DNA of 62,278 bases from Acidobacteriota bacterium (GTDB taxonomy: Bacteria > Acidobacteriota > Blastocatellia > RBC074): the NCBI GenBank assembly GCA_016196035.1, contig JACPYM010000030.1, positions 1 to 62,278 on the forward strand, read 5' to 3'. Of the stretch, positions 20,881 through 35,100 are shown piece after piece. The notes under the pieces are model-generated. The model saw nothing but the letters and a program-made list of their open reading frames with translations, made no database searches and was not told where the DNA came from. The position numbers were made by a program, and so were the translations under genes. Numbering within the stretch: position 1 is the stretch's first letter; every line of letters begins with the position of its first letter.

Positions 20881-20936
20881 AAGGCTTGACGTAACGAAGC
20901 CTGTGCCCCTGTGCCCGGCGTTATGGATAAAGCGGT

Positions 20937-21947
20937 ATGAGAAGCACGAGGAAATACAAACTGTGGGCGTTAGGTTGTCTGACCCTGAGCTTGTTGACGG
21001 GGCTGGCGGCCTGTCGCGGGTCACAACGCAAGTCCGCACCGGTGACTGAAGGGCCAGCGCCAGCGGCGGCGCAAGCTTCGCCAAAGACGGCGCAAGCTTC
21101 TGCCGAGGAAGCCAAGGTCGTCACCGACCGGCGCAAAGGCTTCTTTGATCATTTGCGCAAAGAGCATCGGGTTAAACCGAATGGCCCGCTGGATGGTTGC
21201 ACAAGCTGTCATCAACGCGACAAGGCGCAAGCCAGCGATGCGAAATTGAATCAACCGGGGCGACGTACTGGAACGTGGCTGCCCTTTCACGATGCTTGCA
21301 CGCAATGCCACGCGGCGGAAGCGTTTCAACAAACCGATCCGGGCACACTGAACAAAAGCCCGATGTGCGCTTCGTGTCATCGCGGCGGAATCACGAATAA
21401 CAATCAAGCGTTGCTAGCGTCCTATCCGGGCCGCTTGAATGAGTTTGGGCTGTTGGGGATTGCGGGCGCGGCCAAAGGCTTTTCACACCGAACGCATACT
21501 GATGCGCAGAAAATGAGCGCGGAGGCGGACAAGGCAAAATGCTCAACCTGCCACCGGTTTGATGGACAAGGCGTGCAGGCCTCTTTTCCTCACCACCAGG
21601 AATGTTTTTCCTGTCACGTGCATCAGGCCGAACAGAAGCTGGGCGATTGCAGCGTCTGTCACATCAACACGGCGCTGGCAGTTAGTTTTATTCGCGGCCC
21701 CGAAGCACCGTTCAAAGCCTTCCGCTTTCGCCACAGTCCGGCACATCTGAAGGCGGCGTCCTGTGACCGCTGTCATCACACGCAGGAACCGCTTAGCACG
21801 AGCCGGGTGGATATTTTGAAAATCAGCACGGGCCAGGGGCTGCGTCACACCTCGGCCTGCTGGACTTGCCACCAACAGGCCAAGGAGCCGCTTTGCACGA
21901 AATGCCATACCGCGCCGCCACCGGCAATTCGGGCGAATGTCTTTTGA
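20937..21947 (+). CDS. Nonahaem cytochrome c lipoprotein
   Basis: Begins with a lipoprotein signal (LTLSLLTGLAAC, lipobox LAAC), so the mature protein is lipid-anchored at Cys26. A low-complexity Ala/Pro/Ser tether of ~35 residues follows, then nine CxxCH sites: CTSCH, CTQCH, CASCH, CSTCH, CFSCH, CSVCH, CDRCH, CWTCH and CTKCH. Conserved His elements (FSHRTHTDA, FPHHQE, FRHSPAH) are typical bis-His ligands. The tether and anchor suit a cytochrome held at the outer or inner membrane within reach of partners. It sits 56 bases after the octahaem gene and 71 before the cNMP/Fe-S chimera, in the same direction. Confidence 0.87.
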   Translation: MRSTRKYKLWALGCLTLSLLTGLAACRGSQRKSAPVTEGPAPAAAQASPKTAQASAEEAKVVTDRRKGFFDHLRKEHRVKPNGPLDGCTSCHQRDKAQASDAKLNQPGRRTGTWLPFHDACTQCHAAEAFQQTDPGTLNKSPMCASCHRGGITNNNQALLASYPGRLNEFGLLGIAGAAKGFSHRTHTDAQKMSAEADKAKCSTCHRFDGQGVQASFPHHQECFSCHVHQAEQKLGDCSVCHINTALAVSFIRGPEAPFKAFRFRHSPAHLKAASCDRCHHTQEPLSTSRVDILKISTGQGLRHTSACWTCHQQAKEPLCTKCHTAPPPAIRANVF

Positions 21948-22018
21948 ATTTAGCGAACGAGAGAAACCAACATTACACATTGCATCTTTGTCCCCGTGCA
22001 TAATGCTGTTTACCCCCT

Positions 22019-24607
22019 ATGCCGACTGAACAAACGAGCCGCCGTGAAGTCATCAACGCCATTCAAAGCGTGCCTTCCATCGCTTCCCTGCTCGATCAAC
22101 ACGAAGGCCATTACGATTACGAACTTGATCTGGAAGTCGTCGTGTATGGCCGCAACTACAACGGCAAAAAAGTCGGCCCATACGTGCGGCTGCTTGATTA
22201 TCAGCCCGGTGAAAGCATCGTCAGCGAAGGCGAATGGGGCGGCAACACCTTTCACATCATCGTCGCGGGCCAACCTGATGTAATGGTCGGGCCAACCAAA
22301 GTGGCCGCCTTACAGCCGGGCACCATGTTCGGCCAGATGTCCTTGCTGGCCGGCGTGCCGCGCAACGCTACGGTCAAAGCGCCCGCCGGTCACGAAGTTC
22401 AAGTGCTGGAAGTGCAACGCCCGGCCTTGCGCCTGTTGCGCAAGCTATCGAAATTCGCCGAAGAGTTGGATGAGGATTATCGCGTGCATGGCCGCGACGC
22501 GATGGTCGAAGAGTTGAAGGCGCGCTTCTCGCTTTCCGCCGAACTGGCCCAGGAACTCAAAGGCATCGCGCGCTTTCGCACCTTCCCCAAAAACCACGTG
22601 CTGGCGCGGGCGGGCGCTCCGGTCTCGCGCATCTATCTGATCAAAACCGGTTGGTTACAACGAAGCTGGCAAGAAGACGATATTGAACAGAGTGATTTTT
22701 TGGGCGGCGGATATTGTTTCGGCCTGGACGCCGCGACGGGCAATGTCACCTGGCCGTGTACGCTCACGCTGTTGGGCCGCACTGAAGTCTTTGAAATTTC
22801 AGTGGTCAAACTGCGCCAGTTCAGCGAGCGCGGACAAACGTTATTTGACGCCTTGTCCGGCTACGCCCCACCTGCGCTAGAAACCCGCCGGGATGGACTT
22901 TCCGCCGAGGTCAAGGCCAAGACGCACACTGCGCAACGCGACCTGATCGAGACCGGTTTGGTTGACGCTACCAATCTGTTGGTGATGGACATGGATTTGT
23001 GTGTGCGCTGCGGCAACTGCTCGCTGGCCTGCCATCGCACGCACGGGCAGTCACGACTGGTGCGGCGCGGCGTGCATATCACGCGCTTGAAACAGCCAAC
23101 GCTGAGCGCCGTGCAGAGCGTGCTTTCACCCGAAGTTTGCATGCATTGCAAAGACCCGGAGTGCCTGACGGGTTGCCCCACGGGCGCGATCGAACGGTTG
23201 CGCGACGGCCAGATTGACATCAACCAGGGCAGTTGCATCGGCTGCGGTGATTGCGCCACGCAATGCCCTTATGACGCGATCACGATGATCCCGCGCGCCA
23301 AAAAAGGCGCGGCGAAAGCTGGCGCGGCAGGAAAGCTGATTGATCTATTGCGCCTCCCGCCCGAACCGTTGCCGCCCGCGGTTGAAACGCTCGATGATCT
23401 GGTCGCGGTCAAATGCAATCTGTGCAGCGACCGCAAACCGTTAAACCCGCCGGGCAGCCAAACACAGAAATATAGTTGCGAAGAAAACTGTCCGACCGGG
23501 GCGTTGGCCCGCATCAATCCGCGCGAATACTTCAGCGAGATCAGCCAGCTTGAAGGCAAGTACGGCAAATTGACAATGACCGGGCCGCACCAGGCAGTCG
23601 GGCAAAACATACATCTGCGCGATTGGCCCAAACGTTTGTTGCACATTCTGGGGATTGGCCTCACGCTCGTCACCACGCTGGCCGCCTGGTACGGCATTCG
23701 GCGTTACGAATTGGGCCAGCCCTTGGTCGGTTTCCTCAACATGCGCTGGCTGACCGGGTTGGCGGGGCTGTTTGGCATTGTGGGGGTGATGCTTTATCCC
23801 TACCGCCGTGTGATTTATACGCGGCGCGCGGGAGCCTTGCGCTATTGGCTGTTGACGCATACCTATCTTGGCGTGATCGCGGCCATTCAACTGTTTCTGC
23901 ACGGCGGCAATCACGCGGGCGGACTGTTGACCAGGGCGTTGATGTTGGCCTTTGACGGCGTGATCCTAACCGGCGTCTTTGGCATTTTTTGTTATGTGCT
24001 TGTGCCGCGCTTGCTCACCAAGATTGAAGGCGCGCCGCTGTTGCTGGATGATCTGTTGAATCGGCACCACGAACTGCAACAGGAATTAGCCGCGCTGGCG
24101 GCCCAAACGCCCGCGCACTTTTCAGCTTTAATCACCAAACGTATCGTGCCGCATTATCATTCGCTCAGTTTTTTGTTGCGGCAATATCTCAGGCGTGAAC
24201 CGCTCGACGAGTTGACGGAAAGCGCGAAGCAGGACTGGACGGCCAATGCCCGCAAGGCCGGCGGGCAGGTTTTACGCGCCGCCTTAAAACGGGCCGACCT
24301 GCTCGATTCGTTGGAAACGGCCTTAAAAGTGTTGCGCGAACCGCAATCGGAACAAGCCGTCCTGGCAACCTTCAATCAAACCGAAGAGCGCCACCAGTTC
24401 AAACAGGCGCTCGAAGAAGTGCGTCTGGGCTTGCGGCAGTTGGATCAGGCCATCGCGGCGGCCGTGGCGTTGGGACGCCTGGACGCGCTGATTTATTTGC
24501 AGCGAAGCTTAAAACTCTGGCTGCCGCCGCACGTGGGGACGACGGCGCTGATGCTGGCGTTGCTGGTCGTGCACATTATTCAGGTGATCTATTTTGCCGC
24601 CCGTTAA
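22019..24607 (+). CDS. cNMP-domain / four-cluster Fe-S / membrane cytochrome b-like chimera
   Basis: No signal peptide. Residues ~50-150 form a CRP-like cyclic-nucleotide-binding domain (GTMFGQMSLLAGVPRNATV, with the usual Glu of FGE replaced by Gln but the phosphate-binding Arg kept). Residues ~190-290 form a second, degenerate one. Then come four [4Fe-4S] motifs of the DmsB/NrfC type: CVRCGNCSLACHR, CMHCKDPECLTGCP, CIGCGDCATQCP, and CNLC...CEENCP. After ~residue 535 there are helices with potential haem-b His ligands (YWLLTHTYLGVI, IQLFLHGGNHAGG), a coiled-coil cytoplasmic stretch, and a last helix with His (LMLALLVVHIIQVIY). Inference: it exchanges electrons between the cytoplasmic Fe-S chain and the membrane or periplasm, perhaps gated by a nucleotide. 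Confidence 0.85.
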   Translation: MPTEQTSRREVINAIQSVPSIASLLDQHEGHYDYELDLEVVVYGRNYNGKKVGPYVRLLDYQPGESIVSEGEWGGNTFHIIVAGQPDVMVGPTKVAALQPGTMFGQMSLLAGVPRNATVKAPAGHEVQVLEVQRPALRLLRKLSKFAEELDEDYRVHGRDAMVEELKARFSLSAELAQELKGIARFRTFPKNHVLARAGAPVSRIYLIKTGWLQRSWQEDDIEQSDFLGGGYCFGLDAATGNVTWPCTLTLLGRTEVFEISVVKLRQFSERGQTLFDALSGYAPPALETRRDGLSAEVKAKTHTAQRDLIETGLVDATNLLVMDMDLCVRCGNCSLACHRTHGQSRLVRRGVHITRLKQPTLSAVQSVLSPEVCMHCKDPECLTGCPTGAIERLRDGQIDINQGSCIGCGDCATQCPYDAITMIPRAKKGAAKAGAAGKLIDLLRLPPEPLPPAVETLDDLVAVKCNLCSDRKPLNPPGSQTQKYSCEENCPTGALARINPREYFSEISQLEGKYGKLTMTGPHQAVGQNIHLRDWPKRLLHILGIGLTLVTTLAAWYGIRRYELGQPLVGFLNMRWLTGLAGLFGIVGVMLYPYRRVIYTRRAGALRYWLLTHTYLGVIAAIQLFLHGGNHAGGLLTRALMLAFDGVILTGVFGIFCYVLVPRLLTKIEGAPLLLDDLLNRHHELQQELAALAAQTPAHFSALITKRIVPHYHSLSFLLRQYLRREPLDELTESAKQDWTANARKAGGQVLRAALKRADLLDSLETALKVLREPQSEQAVLATFNQTEERHQFKQALEEVRLGLRQLDQAIAAAVALGRLDALIYLQRSLKLWLPPHVGTTALMLALLVVHIIQVIYFAAR

Positions 24608-24696
24608 GATGCGGTACAGAGAGCAGTAGCGATCTGGTTTCTCGGCAAGTTGCACCTGCGCAAGCACTAGGTCGCTATCGCTCCCTGTACCGCACC
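24608..24696. repeat. Imperfect inverted repeat (28-nt arms)
   Basis: Arms 24608-24635 and 24669-24696 match at 23 of 28 positions as reverse complements; the differences are transitions, so an RNA hairpin would largely survive through G-U pairs. It fills almost all of the gap between two electron-transfer genes and starts directly at the upstream stop codon. Confidence 0.75.
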
Positions 24697-24711
24697 GGTA
24701 ACTTTTGAACT

Positions 24712-27972
<3,261 letters not shown>

Positions 27973-27987
<15 letters not shown>

Positions 27988-28056
27988 GCAAGCGGCGCAT
28001 CAAGTCTGGCGCAGCGGCACGGGCGCGCAGCCTCCGCTTGCTCACGCGCGCGGTAC
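27973..28056. repeat. Perfect inverted repeat (23-bp arms) spanning a stop codon
   Basis: Arms 27973-27995 and 28034-28056 are exact reverse complements with a 38-nt spacer. The left arm encodes the last residues (VPRA) and contains the stop of the FHA-flavoprotein gene, so the element has supplied or replaced that gene's C-terminus. Confidence 0.88.
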
Positions 28057-28298
28057 CGTCCCGGCGCACTGCATCTGATCTAATGGAGCTAACGGACAAC
28101 CCAGGCTGTTGCCAGGCTCATCTGTGCGTGCGATATTGCCACGGCCTTCCCCAAGGCGTTTGAAAACTCAGCGGCGAACCGGCACGGTAAGTGGCAGGCG
28201 TCACCGCGAAGCCGAATGAAACGCTTTGCAGCGAAACTACATACACCTATTCAATAACTCATTAACACCACTTCGTCAGACACGATTGGGAGAACGGT
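27988..28298. other. Intergenic leader of the TonB receptor gene
   Basis: The first ~70 bases are the palindrome described separately. The remaining ~240 bases contain no gene. They end in an AT-richer stretch before the receptor start, with GGGAG at about 28289-28293 acting as ribosome-binding site. I see no clear promoter consensus or operator. Confidence 0.4.
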
Positions 28299-31200
28299 AT
28301 GAACTTAGTTCGGCAAATGCTCTTGACCCTGCTTTGCGGCTTCCTCACAACGCTCACCGTATGGGCGCAAGACACGGTCACAGGCGCCTTTGAAGGCACC
28401 GTCACCAACAGCCAGACCGGCGACCCCATCGCGGGTGCAACCGCCGAAATCACCAATATCGAAACTGGCATCACCCTCACCAAACTGACCGATGCGCGCG
28501 GGCGCTTTTATCAGGGCCTGCTTACGCCCGGCGTCTACCGCATTCGCGTCTCGCAAACCGGTTATCAAACCCAGGAAGTCTTGCAGCGTTTGCAAATTGC
28601 CCGCACCGGCGAAGTCGTCCCGGTTCCCGTTAGCCTCGAACCCGCCACAGCCGTTCCGGCAACCCCAACCCAACCGAATCAACCGGCGCAGCCCACGACA
28701 CCGCCAACTGCGGGCCAACCCGTGCCGCGCACTGCGCCGCCGGGCGCAACACCAACGCCACCCACGCCAACGGGCACGACACCGCCCGCCACGGCGGCGG
28801 CGGTCAGCGAAGTGCGCGCTTCGATCAATACGCTGGACGGACAACGTAGCGGCTCGTTCAATGAAACCCAACTCACCTTGCTGCCGCTGGGCGGCGTGAC
28901 GTTGACGCGCACCTTTGATGAGTTGGCGTTGTTGCTGCCTGGCGTTGCGCCTGCGCCGCCGACCTTGGGCGTAGCGGCAGGCCCCGGCCAGGGCGCGGGC
29001 GTGGGCACGTCGGGGCAATTCGCCGTCAATGGGCTTCGTTCACGCGGCAACAATTTCACGGTTGACGGTTCGGACAATAACGACGAAGACATCGGCGTGC
29101 GGCGGCAGGGCTTCACGGCGCTGGTGCCGCAAACTGTCGAATCGGTGCGCGAATACCAAACCATCACCCTGCTCGCGCCCGCTCAGTTCGGGCGCAACCT
29201 GGGCGGCAACGTCAATGCCGTCTCCAGAACCGGCGGCAGCCAGATGCACGGCAATGCTTATGGCTTTTTCAACGCCAGCCAACTAAATGCCCGCAATCCG
29301 TTTGATACGGCGAATGGCGCGGCCACCACGCCTTTAACGTCAGCCAGCAATCAGCGCGTGATCCTGCGCCAGTTGGTGAACGGCACGGTGCGCAACGATC
29401 CGATCACGGTGACCAATCAGAGCGGCGGTCAGGATTCGTTTACGCTCGGTCATTTGGGCGCGGTGCTGGGCGGCCCCATCGTCAAGCAGAAGACCTTTTA
29501 CTTTTTCTCTTACGAAAAACAGCTCATCAACGCGACGCAGGAAGAAAGCTTTGCGGTGCCGACGGTCGAGCAACGCGGCGCCTTTGGCAGCGGCGCGACG
29601 GGCATTGCGCGCGACCCCTTCAGCAACAGCACGGCCAGCATTCGCGTGCGCCCAGTAGGTTTTAACGCGCCAATTATTTTCAGCCTGTTCCCTTTCGCCA
29701 ATAATCCGCAAGGCGTTTATGGCCGCAACACCTTCACGCAAACGTTGCCGGCGAACGCGCGCGGCAATGTGTTTTCGGCCAAGCTCGAGCACAACTTCAA
29801 ACTCGCTGAACGCACACAGAGCGCGACGGGCCGTTACAATTTGACCGATGACCAGCGCACCATTCCGGTGACGGGCGGCGCGCTCTTTTCGGCGCTCAAG
29901 CCGCGTGTGCGGGCGCAGAATTTTTCCTTCTTTTTCAACAGCCAGGTCAGCGCGCCCAACGCCGCGACCGAGAAATTCAATCAAGTGCGGCTTTCGTATG
30001 GACGCACGCGCTTGCAGTTTGATGAAGTGCGCGACAATCAATTCCTGTTACCCGCCAGCACGCCATTTCTGTTGAACGCGCCGGTGCTGACTAACATCAC
30101 GACGCCCTCGACGGCCACCGCACCCGACATCGTTTATCTGCTCGAACGGCCCGACTTCGCGGCGGATTTTCCGCTGGGGCAGGTCAATGTCGCGGGGTTT
30201 GCGCCGCTGGGCGTGGATGTCTACAACTTCCCCCAACGCCGGGTGAACAACACCTATCAACTCGCGGATGTTTTCACGCTGCGGCACGGCGATCACAATC
30301 TGGCGTTTGGCCTGGACACGCGGCGCAGCGAATTGAACAGCGAATTGCCGCGCGTGGCGCGCACGCTGGTCAATTACAACGGCGGGCCGCGTTTGGTGAA
30401 TGAAGGCGGCAGCGTGCGCTTGCCAACCGCCACTGACCCCACGCCGTTTTTGCGCGCCGAAGATTTGGTGGCGCTTGATGCGCCCAGCGCGTTTTTCCTG
30501 ACGCTCGACACGGCGGGCATTGGCGCGAATATCGGGCTGCGTTATTACCAGCGCGACTTTTTCGGACAGGATGATTGGAAGCTGCGTCCCAATCTTTCGC
30601 TCTCGTTCGGCCTGCGTTACGAATACAACACGCCGCCCCACGAGGTGCACGACTTGATCGAACGCACCTTCAACGACCCGGCATTGAATCAAGTCCCCGC
30701 CTTGCGCACGTTCATTGGCGGGCGCACCGAAATCTTTGAACCGGATCGCAACAACTTTGCGCCACGCTTCGGGCTGGCCTACTCGCCCAAGCTGTTCGGG
30801 CGCGACCGGGTGACGGTTTTTCGGGGCGGTTACGGCGTCTTTTACGATCAGGCGCTGGGCGCGGTGGTCAGCCAATCGCGCAACGTGTTCCCCACGTTTT
30901 TGACGCTCAACTTTGGCGGCTTCCGCGTTGCCAATACCAACGGGCAGATCACGTTCAATTCGCCCGCGCGTTTCTCGTTCCTCAATGGGCAGCCCCTCGT
31001 CAAACCGGGCACGCTCAATCAACTCAACCCGGCGGTGGGTTTGACCGCGACGCTCAATTATTTGAACGGCGTGGGCACATCCGGCGGCCAGGCCTTCCCC
31101 GATGCGCTGGGCCTGACCTTGCCGACGCGCAATTTTGAGACGCCGCTGGCGCACCACTATTCCTTTGCCGTCGAACAGCAACTCAACGCGAATGCCACCA

Positions 31201-32087
31201 TCTCTGCCGCCTATGTGGGCACGTTGGGGCGCAACTTGCTGCGGTTCACTTCCCCCAATCGCGGCGCAAGCGCGGTGGTCGCGCCGTTGAGTTTGGTGGC
31301 AGGCGGTGTGCCCGCGATCAATGGCCGCTTGCTGGCGCCCACACGCCCTGTCAGCGGCGCGGGTGCGGTGTATCTGTACGCAGCGGCGGCGCAATCGCGC
31401 TATGACTCGTTGCAAGTGCAAATGCACGGACGTTTGCAGCGCGGCTTGCAATACCAGTTGGCGTACACCTATGCGCACGCGGTGGATGATGTGTCGGATG
31501 TCTTTGATCTGGCGGGGGCTTCGGCACTGTCGCAAAACAGTCTGGCGTTGGATGAACGCGGGGCGGCCAATTTCGATGTGCGGCACCGTTTCAGCACCTA
31601 TTACATCTACGACTTTTCGACGTTGAGCAGTCATTGGTTGTTGCGTGGTTTGCAACTGGCGGGCACAGGGCAATTCAACACCGGGCCGCCCTTCACGGTG
31701 AATAGCCTTTTCGACATCAACCTCGACGGCAATTTGACCGACCGCTTGGACACACTTAGCGGGATCGCGCGCACGGGCGAGGGCCGCCAGCCGTTGCGGT
31801 TGCAAACTGAAAATACTGTTAGCCTGCTCGCGCCGCTGGGACGTGATGGCCGCATCGGGCGCAACACCTTCCGTGCAGGCGGCTTGGCCGTCGTTGACTT
31901 GGCGGTGATCAAACAGTTTCAATTTGCCGGGCGAAAGCTGGGCGTGCGCACGGAGTTTTTCAATCTGTTCAATCGCGCGAATTTCGGCATCCCGGTGCGT
32001 TGGCTCGAAGCCCCCGGGTTTGGGCTGGCGACGCGCACTGTCACGCCGGCGCGACGCATTCAGTTTGCATTGAAGTATGAGTTCTAG
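28299..32087 (+). CDS. Oar-like TonB-dependent outer-membrane receptor
   Basis: A 1262-residue protein with signal peptide (LLTLLCGFLTTLTVWA) and an N-terminal carboxypeptidase-regulatory Ig-like domain (~22-105; FEGTVTNSQTGDPIAGATAE). A long Pro/Thr/Ala linker follows (~108-160), then a plug domain (~170-330; FAVNGLRSRGNNFTVDGSDN) and a large beta-barrel. This is the acidobacterial/myxobacterial Oar architecture. Such receptors take up or secrete large ligands across the outer membrane with TonB energy; the substrate is unknown. The C-terminus ends with Phe (QFALKYEF), as expected for an outer-membrane barrel. The gene is followed after only 20 bases by the first Kelch protein, suggesting an operon and a possible surface-partner relationship. 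No TonB/ExbBD genes are in the window. Confidence 0.9.
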   Translation: MNLVRQMLLTLLCGFLTTLTVWAQDTVTGAFEGTVTNSQTGDPIAGATAEITNIETGITLTKLTDARGRFYQGLLTPGVYRIRVSQTGYQTQEVLQRLQIARTGEVVPVPVSLEPATAVPATPTQPNQPAQPTTPPTAGQPVPRTAPPGATPTPPTPTGTTPPATAAAVSEVRASINTLDGQRSGSFNETQLTLLPLGGVTLTRTFDELALLLPGVAPAPPTLGVAAGPGQGAGVGTSGQFAVNGLRSRGNNFTVDGSDNNDEDIGVRRQGFTALVPQTVESVREYQTITLLAPAQFGRNLGGNVNAVSRTGGSQMHGNAYGFFNASQLNARNPFDTANGAATTPLTSASNQRVILRQLVNGTVRNDPITVTNQSGGQDSFTLGHLGAVLGGPIVKQKTFYFFSYEKQLINATQEESFAVPTVEQRGAFGSGATGIARDPFSNSTASIRVRPVGFNAPIIFSLFPFANNPQGVYGRNTFTQTLPANARGNVFSAKLEHNFKLAERTQSATGRYNLTDDQRTIPVTGGALFSALKPRVRAQNFSFFFNSQVSAPNAATEKFNQVRLSYGRTRLQFDEVRDNQFLLPASTPFLLNAPVLTNITTPSTATAPDIVYLLERPDFAADFPLGQVNVAGFAPLGVDVYNFPQRRVNNTYQLADVFTLRHGDHNLAFGLDTRRSELNSELPRVARTLVNYNGGPRLVNEGGSVRLPTATDPTPFLRAEDLVALDAPSAFFLTLDTAGIGANIGLRYYQRDFFGQDDWKLRPNLSLSFGLRYEYNTPPHEVHDLIERTFNDPALNQVPALRTFIGGRTEIFEPDRNNFAPRFGLAYSPKLFGRDRVTVFRGGYGVFYDQALGAVVSQSRNVFPTFLTLNFGGFRVANTNGQITFNSPARFSFLNGQPLVKPGTLNQLNPAVGLTATLNYLNGVGTSGGQAFPDALGLTLPTRNFETPLAHHYSFAVEQQLNANATISAAYVGTLGRNLLRFTSPNRGASAVVAPLSLVAGGVPAINGRLLAPTRPVSGAGAVYLYAAAAQSRYDSLQVQMHGRLQRGLQYQLAYTYAHAVDDVSDVFDLAGASALSQNSLALDERGAANFDVRHRFSTYYIYDFSTLSSHWLLRGLQLAGTGQFNTGPPFTVNSLFDINLDGNLTDRLDTLSGIARTGEGRQPLRLQTENTVSLLAPLGRDGRIGRNTFRAGGLAVVDLAVIKQFQFAGRKLGVRTEFFNLFNRANFGIPVRWLEAPGFGLATRTVTPARRIQFALKYEF

Positions 32088-32107
32088 CGCCTTGAGAGGA
32101 GCATGCA

Positions 32108-35100
32108 GTGTTATCGCACAAATCCTTAATCTTACTGCGCCAATTCTTCCCTCTTTCCTTACTGTGTTTGCTGGCCTCTTGGGCGGCGCTGCCGAGCCGC
32201 GTGCACTCTTCTGGCTCACCCTCTGGCGCTCCCGCTGGCAATCGAAATTTTGCGCCTGAGTATTTGGCCGGCACGCTCGCCCTTGCCCGCGAAGGCCACA
32301 CGGCCACGCTGTTGCAAAACGGCAAAGTGCTGGTCGCGGGCGGACGCAATGGCAGCACGATTTATAATTCCGCCGAACTCTTTGACCCCACCACCGGAAG
32401 CTGGAGTGCGACGCCCAACTTCACGACGGCCCGCTTCGGCCACAGCGCCGTGCTCTTGCGCAACGGCCAGGTGCTGTTGATCGGCGGACAAGGCAACGGC
32501 TTTTTGGATTCGGCTGAACTCTATGATCCCAACGACAATGCGTGGAAACCTGCGTTAAGCAACAAGCTCAACGCGGCGCGCTTTCATTTCACCGCCACCT
32601 TGCTCAACACAGGCCGCGTGCTGGTGACCGGCGGCCAAAATTCCAACGGCGCATTGCGCAGCGCCGAGCTATACGATCCGGCGCTGCGCGTCTGGACGTC
32701 GTTAGCAAGCTTGACCGAAGCGCGCGTCGAACACACCGCGACGGTTTTGAATGATGGCCGCGTGCTGGTGACGGGCGGCTTCAACGGCGCGGCCAGCCTC
32801 AAAACGGCGGAGGTCTTTGATCCCAACACGAATCGTTGGCGGCGCACCGGCGATTTGGGCACGCCGCGCCGCCAGCATACGGCCACACGGCTGGCGGATG
32901 GCACAGTGCTCGTGGCGGGCGGCGCAAATGGCACGCTGGCGCTCAACAGCGTCGAAATTTACATCCCAGCGCGCAGCAGCTGGGCGCTGACCGGCACGCT
33001 CAACATCGGGCGGCGCGCGCATACGGCCACGCTCTTGCCGAATGGGCGCGTGTTGGTTGTGGGCGGCATCGAACCCGGCGGCAAGACGCTCGATTCGGCG
33101 GAAAGCTACGATTTGGTCAAACGCGATTGGGCCACGGCCACACAGGGGCCGCCCGCCATCGGCCAATTCTTTGTGCTGGCTGACGGACGCAGCGAACACA
33201 CGGCCACGCTCTTGCCCAACGGCAAAGTGCTTTTTGCGGGCGGCCTCAGCACGGGCAATGCGGCACTGAAAACCACCGAGCTTTACGAATACGCCATTGG
33301 CAAATGGGCCTTGACCAAAAGCGCCGCCAACAATGCAACCACGCAGATGGCGACGGAACGGTTTAAGCATACCGCCACGCTCTTGCCCAATGGCAAGGTG
33401 CTGGTCGCGGGCGGGCTGGTGTCGCTTAATCAGGCTCAAGTGGCGTTGAGCAGCGCCGAGCTTTTTGATCCGAGCACAGGCTTGTGGACGGCGACCGGCG
33501 CAATGAGCTTGCCGCGTTATAACCACACCGCCACGCTGTTGCCCAATGGCCGCGTGCTGGTGGTGGGAGGCCAAGCCAATCAAACGGTATTCAACAACGC
33601 GGAGTTGTATGACCCCGTCACCGGCGCTTGGACAAATACGCCGACGCCGGGTGTCGCGCGTTATGCGCACACGGCGACGTTGTTGAGGACGGGTCAAGTG
33701 CTGATCGCGGGCGGCGTCAGCAATGGCGGCGCGCCAACGAGCAGCACGCAGCTTTACGATCCGAACAGCGGCACAACAGGCGCTTGGAGCACGACCAAAG
33801 ATTTGCCGCAACCGCGCTCCGCGCATACGGCGACGCTGCTGCCGGACGGCGCGGTGTTCGTCTTTGGCGGCCTTTCGGTCAACAACCAATTGCTCAACAG
33901 CGCCGCGCTCTATACGACTGCTGCCGGGAGCTGGACGCCGCGCAGTTTCAACAGCCCGCCGCTCTATCGCGCGGCGCATACGGCCACACTGTTGCCCAAT
34001 CAGCGCGTGCTCATCGCGGGCGGCCAGGGCGGCAAAACGCCGAGCGATCTGTTGAGCCTGCCGCCCGAAGCTGAACTCTACAACCACACGGCGGGCGTTT
34101 TTGAAACCGTCCAACCCAACATCGGTGCACGTCTCGAGCACACGGCGACTTTGTTACCGAATGGCAAAGTGTTGCTGGCGGGCGGGCGCATTCGCGGCGC
34201 CGCCGGCACCCCCGCGTGTCTCAATCCGGGCGCGGTTCCGGCGGCAGTGCTCTTTGATCCATCGGTTCCCGTGGGCACGCCGAATGCGGTCGTGACGATT
34301 TCCAACCCGCTGCAAATGCGCAACAGCCAGACGGCGACGCTGTTGCCGAACAACCTGGTTTTATGGGCGGGCGGCTTGAGCGAAGAGGTGCGGCCCAACT
34401 GTTCCAGCGTGACGCTGAAACAATCCGAGTTGTTTGATGGAGGGCTGGATTTTCTGGAAGAGTGGCGGCCCGCGCCAGCCTTCGTCGCCACAACGCCGAA
34501 TGGCTCCAATCTGATCGGCGTGCAATTTCAGGGCGTGTCTGAAGCGGGCGGCGATGGGGCGGCGAGTTCGGCCAGCAATTACCCAGTTGTTCAATTGCTG
34601 AGTTTGAGCAACGAGCAACTCTTGCTTATCCCGCCGCTCAACTGGTCGAACAACACCTTCAGCTACAACCCCGTCGGCAATTTCGCGCCGGGGCCAGCGT
34701 TGCTGACGGTTTTCACCAACGGCATTCCCAGCCACGCGCGTGTGGTTACCAATAACGGCGGTAATTTCGGTTTGCCGAATGCGCCGCCCCTGGGCACGAT
34801 CAGCGGGCGGGTGATCTATCACAACACGGCTGTCCCAGCGGCCAGCATCACACTGACGCCAGTGAGCGGCGCGCCCAGGGAATGCAACACTGCGTTGACG
34901 CTGCGGACTTCGCCCAGCGGCGAATTCAGCTTCCGCGATTTGCTGGTAACGCCCGATCAGGGCCGCACCTTCTGCCGCTATCAAGTCACGCCGCTGGCCG
35001 ACACCATTCAATTCTTTCCGGCCTCGGCCATCTTTACGATGAGCAATGCGGGCGGCGGTGCGGCGCCTCCCGAAGAGAACACCGTGGCCGCGCCTGAGCA

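Noticed and set aside
30048-32219. A very long minus-strand open frame opposite the TonB receptor gene
   Set aside because: It is Arg/Gln/His-rich with no domain, typical of the antisense of a GC-rich gene; the plus-strand receptor is unmistakable.
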